Positions 33,348-38,999 of a DNA stretch of 38,999 nt are shown here, in pieces. The notes under the pieces are model-generated. The model ran no database searches. It was given only the letters and a program-made list of their open reading frames with translations, and was not told the origin of the DNA. Origin of the DNA: Methanocalculus sp. (GTDB taxonomy: Archaea > Halobacteriota > Methanomicrobia > Methanomicrobiales > Methanocorpusculaceae); contig DUKV01000021.1 in assembly GCA_013329165.1 (NCBI GenBank), positions 1 through 38,999 of the forward strand, in the 5' to 3' direction. Numbering within the stretch: position 1 is the first letter of the stretch; every line of letters begins with the position of its first letter. The translations under genes were made by a program, and so were the position numbers.

Positions 33348-33536
33348 TTAGAACCGGGGTTTCCGGTGCTTTGGGAGGCAGTCACGGCAATAGACGGGCC
33401 TGCCCTCTGTTGGCTTAAAGGGAACTTCACATTCGCAACCACAATCTGAACAGATTGCCTTTGACATCTCACGTGGACCATCAAATCTTCTTGGGCCGCC
33501 GAAGTTACCCCGGCCGCCAAAATTTCTTTCTTCCAT
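33348..33536 (-). CDS. CxxC zinc-ribbon protein, copy 2
   Basis: 62 residues, differing from copy 1 at only three positions (E3, R17 and S30). The Cys pairs, the RGG-like N-terminus and the VPFKP signature are unchanged. A strong promoter-like TTTTATAG at about 33583-33590 precedes it, so each copy has its own promoter, 5' hairpin and terminator. Selection for dosage or for separate expression conditions would explain keeping both. Function is inferred as for copy 1. Confidence 0.8.
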   Translation of the reverse strand: MEERNFGGRGNFGGPRRFDGPREMSKAICSDCGCECEVPFKPTEGRPVYCRDCLPKHRKPRF

Positions 33537-33547
33537 TGTTTAGCTCA

Positions 33548-33566
33548 TGCAGTGTTAGGTTCTGCA
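33548..33566 (-). promoter_or_regulatory. 5' UTR hairpin of zinc-ribbon gene 2
   Basis: TGCAG-AACCTAACA-CTGCA on the minus strand, the counterpart of the hairpin at 33053-33072. The 3' arm contains an ATG that opens a two-codon frame ending in TAA, in frame with and just before the true start at 33536. Confidence 0.55.
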
Positions 33567-33628
33567 AAAAAATATTGAACCCGAGACTATAAAAGACCAT
33601 CTCATGAGCGAACAATCGTGAAGAACAC

Positions 33629-33958
33629 CTATTTCTTATCAATTGCTCTTTTCGCAGCCTCTGCAATCTCACCAACGGTCTTCTGAAGCTCATCACCAAT
33701 CTGACGGGTTTTATTCTCAATATGTTCACGTCCCTCCTGTGTCATAAAGAGCTTTTTACCAAGGACAATAACACTCTCAACGGTTACCTCTACATTTTTT
33801 GAGGTGAGATGGATGAGATCCTCTATGCTTGGGGTTGTTGATGTGGCATCGTGAGCAGCTTCTTCTTTACCTTCAGGTTCTGGCGTTTCCGACACGGGTT
33901 CTTCATCAATGACATACCGCCCATTGACAAACCGTCCCTGTTTCTCTTCTGTTGTCAT
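33629..33958 (-). CDS. Conserved hypothetical protein
   Basis: 109 residues, soluble. An acidic, low-complexity N-terminal half (EEPVSETPEPEGKEEAAHD) precedes a helical half that begins SIEDLIHLTSKNVEVTVESV and continues through GKKLFMTQEGREHIENKTRQ with a basic end, EAAKRAIDKK. The amphipathic helices and lack of cysteines suggest a coiled-coil or phasin-like protein. I do not recognise the family, and no neighbour informs its role. Confidence 0.7.
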   Translation of the reverse strand: MTTEEKQGRFVNGRYVIDEEPVSETPEPEGKEEAAHDATSTTPSIEDLIHLTSKNVEVTVESVIVLGKKLFMTQEGREHIENKTRQIGDELQKTVGEIAEAAKRAIDKK

Positions 33959-34016
33959 GGAGATGAATTATGATGCTGTCACTATTGAACCCTTCGAATC
34001 TGCCCAAACATGACTA

Positions 34017-36032
34017 TTATGTGGTGTGATGAAATGCAGAACTGAGCAGATCTCTGAGTTCATCAGGATCCCGTACCGGTGGGAGGCAGCCTGCATGCCT
34101 GCAGGGATAGGCAACAGGTTCATCGGCATCTGTTATGTAGGCCTGTATCTTTGGAACCATTTCAATGAATTCTTCAAATGATGGCGAGACGTGAAGGTGC
34201 GTTGCAAGCAGGTTGCCTGATGATCTGATTGCATCATCAAATATCCCGCCTTTACTGACGGTTACCACATCAATAGCAGCAGGAGAGAGATGATGATATG
34301 AACTGATACTATGAATATAGGCATTCGGGTGACCGAGGAAGGCAGGTTGCAAACTTGCCATCATCGAATCTGCAATTTCCCAAAACTCAGGTTTCCCTGT
34401 GATCCGGTGGAGGAGGAGAAGATTGTGCAGCATCACAGCATTGCCTGAGGGTCCTGCCGCATCTTCTATATCCCGTGTCCGGTACAGTGATCTCTTCTCC
34501 GCCTCAAACCAGAACCAGTTTGCATCCGGATTATAGAAGATCCGAACAGCTGCTTCTGTGTGATCAATAGCCGATATAAGATATCCCGGCTCCTGTGTTC
34601 CCTGGTGGAGTTCAACTGATGCGGCTATCAGGTCTGCATAATCCGGAAGATAGGCATTTGAGGTCTTCAATCCGCCTACCATGGAATGGAAGAGATCGCC
34701 GTCTGCCTCATCAATTACGGATCTGAGCTTTGAATAGGCTTCTTCAGCGGTATGCATCAGATCCGGCTCATCTAACAGATGCCCGGAGCGTGCCAGGGCA
34801 CCAATGATCTTTGCATTTGCATCCAGGAGGATCTTTTCATCACGGAATGGTCTGGGGCGACTCCTGCGGGCATCTGCAAGCCTCTCTCGCACCTGGTGCA
34901 GCCAGGATGGATCGTCCGGCTCAAAGGTGAGTCGGAGGGGAAGCTTCTCTGTATCAGCTGCATCGCCAAGCAGGAGATCAGCAACAGCATCTCCTTCTTC
35001 TCCACCAAAGAGCGACTGTATCTCCTCTTTTGACCAGAGATAGAATCCACCCTCCTCTCCCCCGCTCTCAGCATCCTCTGCTGTATAAAAGAGGCCTTCC
35101 GGTGAGGTGAGATCGGATCGTATATATGCTGCTATCCTCAGTGCCTCTTCTTTTAGGCGCATATCGCCGCAAACAGCGTATCCTTCAGAAAACGCATGCA
35201 GAAGAAGAGCCTGATCGATTGCCATCTTCTCATAATGTGGGGTCTTCCATTGCCGGTCAGTGGTATACCGGTGAAAACCGCCCCCAACCTGATCGTTTAT
35301 CCCGCCTCTTCTCATAGCATGAAGAGTTTCAAGTGCCATTTCTGTTGCTTCAGGAATACCTGCCACTCCACCATACCGCAGGAGAAAAGTGACGAAATGG
35401 GGTGAGGGGAACTTCATTCCCTCACCCAATCCGCCATACTCGCGATCATATGTTTTCCGGAGGGCAGCATATGCAGCATCTGTCGGATTCTTCTCCTTCT
35501 CAACAGGTTCTGCTGCCCGGATATCCCCGGCAAGGTACGATCGGACCGCCTCTTCGACACGCCTCCCAAGGCTTTCCGCCTCTTCGCGCCTATCCCGCCA
35601 GAGCTCCCATATCCGGTCGAGGATCACGAGGAGTCCGGCACTTCCATACCGGGGCTCTTTTGGGATATATGTCCCGGCAAAAAAGGGCCGCTTATCCGGG
35701 GTCAGAACCAGGGTGAGCGGCCAGCCTCCGCTCCCGGTCATCAGCTGGCAGGTGGTCATTGCAATCCTGTCGACCTCGGGTCGCTCCTCACGATCGACTT
35801 TCACCGCAATGAAGCGGCCGGCAAGTGCCCGGGCCACCTCTGTATCAGAGAATGATTCCCTGTTCATGACATGGCACCAGTGGCAGGTTGAATATCCGAC
35901 TGAGAGGAAGACCGGGATATCCGCTTCCCGTGCCTTCTCAAACGCTTCGTCTGAGAACGGGTGCCAGTCAATCGGATTATCTGCATGCTGACGGAGATAG
36001 GGACTCTTCTCATCTATAAGCCGGTTTGCCAT
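34017..36032 (-). CDS. DUF255 / thioredoxin-domain protein (YyaL, SPATA20-like)
   Basis: 671 residues, full family length. The N-terminal thioredoxin-like domain opens [19 protein letters not shown] and carries the redox motif [10 protein letters not shown] (CxxC). The rest is an alpha/alpha-barrel like that of glycosidases and N-acylglucosamine epimerase: [20 protein letters not shown], then [20 protein letters not shown] and [19 protein letters not shown]. The cellular role is not established; a redox-linked sugar or protein modification has been proposed. A TTG upstream would add five residues, but ATG 36032 fits the family N-terminus ([13 protein letters not shown]). Confidence 0.92.
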   Translation of the reverse strand: MANRLIDEKSPYLRQHADNPIDWHPFSDEAFEKAREADIPVFLSVGYSTCHWCHVMNRESFSDTEVARALAGRFIAVKVDREERPEVDRIAMTTCQLMTGSGGWPLTLVLTPDKRPFFAGTYIPKEPRYGSAGLLVILDRIWELWRDRREEAESLGRRVEEAVRSYLAGDIRAAEPVEKEKNPTDAAYAALRKTYDREYGGLGEGMKFPSPHFVTFLLRYGGVAGIPEATEMALETLHAMRRGGINDQVGGGFHRYTTDRQWKTPHYEKMAIDQALLLHAFSEGYAVCGDMRLKEEALRIAAYIRSDLTSPEGLFYTAEDAESGGEEGGFYLWSKEEIQSLFGGEEGDAVADLLLGDAADTEKLPLRLTFEPDDPSWLHQVRERLADARRSRPRPFRDEKILLDANAKIIGALARSGHLLDEPDLMHTAEEAYSKLRSVIDEADGDLFHSMVGGLKTSNAYLPDYADLIAASVELHQGTQEPGYLISAIDHTEAAVRIFYNPDANWFWFEAEKRSLYRTRDIEDAAGPSGNAVMLHNLLLLHRITGKPEFWEIADSMMASLQPAFLGHPNAYIHSISSYHHLSPAAIDVVTVSKGGIFDDAIRSSGNLLATHLHVSPSFEEFIEMVPKIQAYITDADEPVAYPCRHAGCLPPVRDPDELRDLLSSAFHHTT

Positions 36033-36085
36033 ACCGGATAATCGCAACTGATATGCTATTAATCCTCTTCTGTGGGCAGAGAGAA

Positions 36086-36096
36086 ATCATTATATG
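36086..36096 (+). promoter_or_regulatory. TATA box of the exported-protein gene
   Basis: ATCATTATATG is centred about 27 bases before the ATG at 36120, with no SD in between, which points to a leaderless mRNA and favours 36120 over the frame's earlier start at 36072. Confidence 0.55.
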
Positions 36097-36119
36097 TTTT
36101 GTATGATTACTCAGTCGCC

Positions 36120-36920
36120 ATGGAAAGACGACTTTTTACACTGTATATCGCATTAATTCTCTGTATAGCAGGATTTGCCTTTTGTGAAGGATGTGTTGGT
36201 GAGGATGCCGGGCAACAGACTCCGGCTCCAACAGCCACACCAACTTATACTGCTACACCGACAGTAGAACCCACAAACGATAATACTGGTTCTTTCTCGG
36301 GAGCCGGAGATCAGAAGACCACAATGCCCCTTTCAGCCGGTGTCCACATGTTGACACTTGAAATGGAGAAGCCGGATGGATCAGAGCCCGGTGCCTCTAC
36401 GGTCTCTATCTCAACTGAGAATGATGCCATTATGGTTGAAGGTAATTATACTCCTGAAGTTCGGCCCGATGCCATCATTGACGGACACTACCACTGGACA
36501 TATGCGTTTATGCTTGAAGAGGAAGCCGATGCAACCGTTGAAGTCAGCCAGCTGGCTCCATGGACACTTCACGTCGGTGTCCCGAAGATGATCAATGGGA
36601 TTCCGCCTCAGACATTTACCGGGGTCGGCAATGCTGCGACCCCATTCTTCATGATACCGGGTGGAAACTATAGCTGCCAGATCACGGGTGAGAATATGAC
36701 TGTCATCAGTGTGGGACTGATGGATTATAATGGTACCATGTTGATGGATGATGACAGGGTAGCACCCCTTGCATTCCATCAGCTACGAAATGAGGACTTT
36801 GAACTCTATGTCGGGGATTATGCAACAACAGTTCCGGTTACAATCAAAGAAGGCGACAATTATCTCTTCAACATCATCTGTGACGGCAGGTGGTCTGTTA
36901 CGTTCTCACCCGTAGAATAG
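36120..36920 (+). CDS. Exported protein with Thr/Pro-rich linker, unknown function
   Basis: 266 residues. A signal peptide (basic MERR, hydrophobic to about residue 25) ends near FCEGCVGED, where Cys30 could be a lipidation site, although no canonical lipobox is seen. A Thr/Pro/Ala linker follows (TPAPTATPTYTATPTVEPT). The mature part is beta-rich and looks like two related domains, one around STISTENDAIMVEGNYTPEV-type strands and one around VPVTIKEGDNYLFNIICDGR. It is probably anchored to the outer face of the membrane, as many Methanomicrobiales surface proteins are. I do not recognise the family. Confidence 0.75.
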   Translation: MERRLFTLYIALILCIAGFAFCEGCVGEDAGQQTPAPTATPTYTATPTVEPTNDNTGSFSGAGDQKTTMPLSAGVHMLTLEMEKPDGSEPGASTVSISTENDAIMVEGNYTPEVRPDAIIDGHYHWTYAFMLEEEADATVEVSQLAPWTLHVGVPKMINGIPPQTFTGVGNAATPFFMIPGGNYSCQITGENMTVISVGLMDYNGTMLMDDDRVAPLAFHQLRNEDFELYVGDYATTVPVTIKEGDNYLFNIICDGRWSVTFSPVE

Positions 36921-36971
36921 AAGGCTCTCCGGTAGAATGAGAGAGATCTCTTCTCTCTCCCCAAGCATTTT

Positions 36972-38757
36972 TTAATTGAATTTATAACCCTCTTTTGGAA
37001 TAATAATCTCAAACTGCGCCCCCTCACCCGGGACTCCCGTCTCCCTCATGAGCATGCCGGTGATGGCAAGGATCTCCCGGGAGAGGAAGAATCCAAAACC
37101 AGTATTCTTTCCAATTCCACGTCCAAATATGACCTCTTTTTGATCGCTGGCAACACCTGCTCCATTATCTCTCCACATGAGATGAAGCCTCTCATCACTC
37201 CGGTGGCAGTCAATGGTCACGGTAGTGGCATGCTCTCCATGGCGTATGGTATTATCAAGGAGGTTTGAAAAAACCCTCTCCAGCATCGGATCTCCAAAGA
37301 TGGAGAGGTTGGTGCAGTTATTCGTGATTGTTATCGGATCCTTTGATTTCGGAATGAGCGCGGCAAGTTTCTGCCATGCCGGCTCACTGATACCAAGGTT
37401 CTCATAGAGGCGGGTACATTCGATATGGCGCTGAATTGTTCTGCCAGCCCCTTCACCTTCTCCAGGTACTCCTCCATCTCGGTATCATGATTCTTCTCTT
37501 CTGCAAATTCCAGATTGCCGAGCAGTACCATCACCTCATTGAGGATGTCGTGTCTTGTGATGCTGGAGAGGAGCTGGAGCTTTTTATTTGCGATTCGAAC
37601 AGATTCTTCTGCTATTCTTCGCCCGGTGATATCATGAAAAATTCCTCTTGTCCTCAGCCTTCCATCATGGACGAATGAATTGACGTTCCCCTCAATATGA
37701 ATCGGACGCCTGTCTTTTGTGAGAAAGATGGCATGAACTCCATTTACTGTTTTTCCTGAGAGAACGTCCTGAAACAGGCTTTTGCAGTGGGCAAGCGAAT
37801 CGGGATGAATGATCTCAAAGAGCGAAAGGTTCTCTATCTCCTCATCTGAAAAACCCATCTTCTCTTTCCATGTGGAATTGACAAAGATGAAATGACCCTC
37901 CTCATCAACACTCTGGATCATCACATTGGCTTATCAAAGAAGTCGCGGTACCGCTCTTCACTCAACCGAAGCTCCATCTCAATTTGCTTCTGGTTCGTGA
38001 TATCCCTGCTCGATCCGACAATATGTGTGATTATATCATCACGGATAACGGGAGTGAGGAGTGTCTCCCATATCTTTTCACCTGCGGGAAGGTTCAGTGT
38101 CTCTTCATAGATGATCGTGCCCTTAGTATCGAGACATCGCTGATAGTTTGCTGATACAACCGATCCGGCCTGTTCACCCAGGAGCTCCTCGGGTGTCTTC
38201 TGATGTAACATCTCTGTTGTCAGTCCGGTTGCAGCCTCATGTGCGAGATTATTGCGGATGAATCGGAACTTCCCGTCATCGGTCACCCTGATGAGGAATA
38301 TGCAATCATCTGTTCCATTAAAGACCGTCTCATACTCGGTTGCGAGTCTTTTGGTCTCCTCTTCAGCACGCCTCCTCTCGGTTATATCAGAGATCTGCTC
38401 GACGATGAAGATCACCTCAGCATCATCATCAAGAACCGGGTAGGATCGGCAATCCAGATAGCGGTCCTGTTCAGGAAGGTATTTCTCTACCCTCTCCAGC
38501 TTCTTTGAACGGAGGGCCTTTTCTGTTGCACAGATATCACACTGTCGGTTGCGTCCGATCAACTCAAAGCACCGTCTCCCTTTCACCTCCTCCGGCTGCA
38601 TATTCCGGAATGAGTACCCTGCCTGATTATAATAGACAATTGAGTGGTCCGGTGTCTGAATACCGATAAGGCAGTATCGTCTTCGATATAGAGAGCAGAA
38701 TTGAGATCGAAATCGGCTGACATATTCAGCATGAGGAGCTATTCTGTATTTGCTCAT
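36972..38757 (-). pseudogene. PAS-domain sensor histidine kinase with two frameshifts
   Basis: Three consecutive minus-strand frames together make one kinase of about 595 residues. The first (38757-37921) holds two PAS domains, the first with a Cys-rich RNRQCDICATEKAL, and ends in the middle of PAS domain 3. The second (37924-37331) continues with VMIQSVDEEGHFIFVNSTW, a PAC region (GIFHDITGRR) and the phospho-acceptor SITRHDILNEV. The third resumes in the helix at about 37440 and ends with the HATPase domain (NLLDNTIRHG, WRDNGAGV, NTGFGFFLSREIL). Adding one A near 37930 and one A near 37441 restores a continuous frame in which the expected DKANVMIQ and IQRHIECTRLYEN residues appear. It may be a true decayed gene or an effect of sequencing errors. 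It parallels the intact kinase at 751-3468. Confidence 0.8.
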
Positions 38758-38897
38758 CGTCTCTTCTTCTATTGCAGACAGAATAGGACTACTGGGAATA
38801 AAACGTTCTGATGAGTTGATACAAGGCTTTGATATATTGCTTAAGAAAAAGATTGAGATGAGTTTCGGATATTAGCGATCCGAACCTCCTCTTCTCA

Positions 38898-38999
38898 TGC
38901 TGCGAGGGGGATCCGAACCCCCGACCTCCAGATATCCCAGATGATGGCGCCTTCGATTGCTCAAAACCCTATGAGTCTGGCGCCCTAACCAGCTAGGCC
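38898..38999 (-). tRNA. tRNA-Met (anticodon CAT) with intron, 5' end beyond the window
   Basis: Reading the minus strand from 38999: D arm with AGCTGGTTAG, anticodon stem CCAGA, loop CT-CAT-A, then an intron of 36 bases at 38969-38934, then A-TCTGG, variable loop AGGTC, T arm GGGGG-TTCGGAT-CCCCC, acceptor TCGCAGC and discriminator A at 38898. The intron is at the usual 37/38 position, and the exon CTCA pairs with intron TGGG to form the 4-bp centre of a bulge-helix-bulge splice motif. The first eight or nine bases of the tRNA lie off the edge. CCA is not encoded. A CAT anticodon could also belong to tRNA-Ile2, but introns at this site are characteristic of elongator tRNA-Met. Confidence 0.88.

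Noticed and set aside
38943..38969. A 27-base tRNA-Met intron using the first TCTGG as 3' anticodon stem
   Set aside because: It leaves a 15-base variable region without good pairing and breaks the bulge-helix-bulge; the second TCTGG gives a normal five-base variable loop and a paired splice motif.

Overview
This window is a chromosomal segment of a hydrogenotrophic methanogenic archaeon, most probably of the order Methanomicrobiales (the genus cannot be fixed from sequence alone; Methanocalculus, Methanoculleus or Methanocorpusculum relatives would fit). The evidence is formylmethanofuran dehydrogenase (Fwd), an Eha-type energy-converting hydrogenase, F420-0:glutamate ligase (CofE), archaeal Sec61-beta, proteasome beta, the KH/beta-CASP nuclease aCPSF1/FttA, a bacterial-type SerRS, an intron-containing tRNA-Met, TATA-box promoters with many apparently leaderless starts, and large PAS-rich histidine kinases.

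Layout. 1-5500: a left-edge fragment, a GyrI-like ligand-binding protein, a large REC-PAS histidine kinase and an exported beta-propeller protein. 5500-7840: an accessory patch with two families of GC-rich, hairpin-forming repeats in alternating copies, an orphan HTH-nucleotidyltransferase and a HicBA toxin-antitoxin pair with its own palindrome. 7970-15470: housekeeping genes, namely a nucleoside deaminase, the minus-strand run UspA > CBS > proteasome beta > aCPSF1 > MFS transporter, an amidohydrolase divergent from secG, and cofE. 15620-26730: a small zinc protein, then an uninterrupted minus-strand cluster of 18 genes that reads ehaB-C-D-E-F-G-H-I-J-(K/L)-M-N-O, a four-cluster ferredoxin, then fwdD-B-A-C. 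26850-36920: AI-2E-type permease, tRNA-Leu, rubredoxin, a HerA-like ATPase, a GMC-type flavoprotein, SerRS, twin zinc-ribbon genes, a small unknown, a DUF255 thioredoxin-fold protein and an exported protein. 36970-38999: a PAS histidine kinase broken by two single-base frameshifts, and a tRNA-Met with an intron whose 5' end lies beyond the window.

How it works together. The Eha-Fwd cluster is the metabolic core. Eha uses the ion gradient to drive reduction of ferredoxin by H2, and Fwd uses that ferredoxin to reduce CO2 to formylmethanofuran. The ferredoxin gene sits exactly between the two sets, and nearly every junction is an overlap, so the whole set is probably one transcript that couples ion-driven ferredoxin reduction to the first step of methanogenesis. 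CofE contributes cofactor F420 to the same pathway. The psmB-aCPSF1 pair joins proteolysis with RNA 3'-end formation, and two T tracts at their junction suggest that the termination factor may act on its own transcript.
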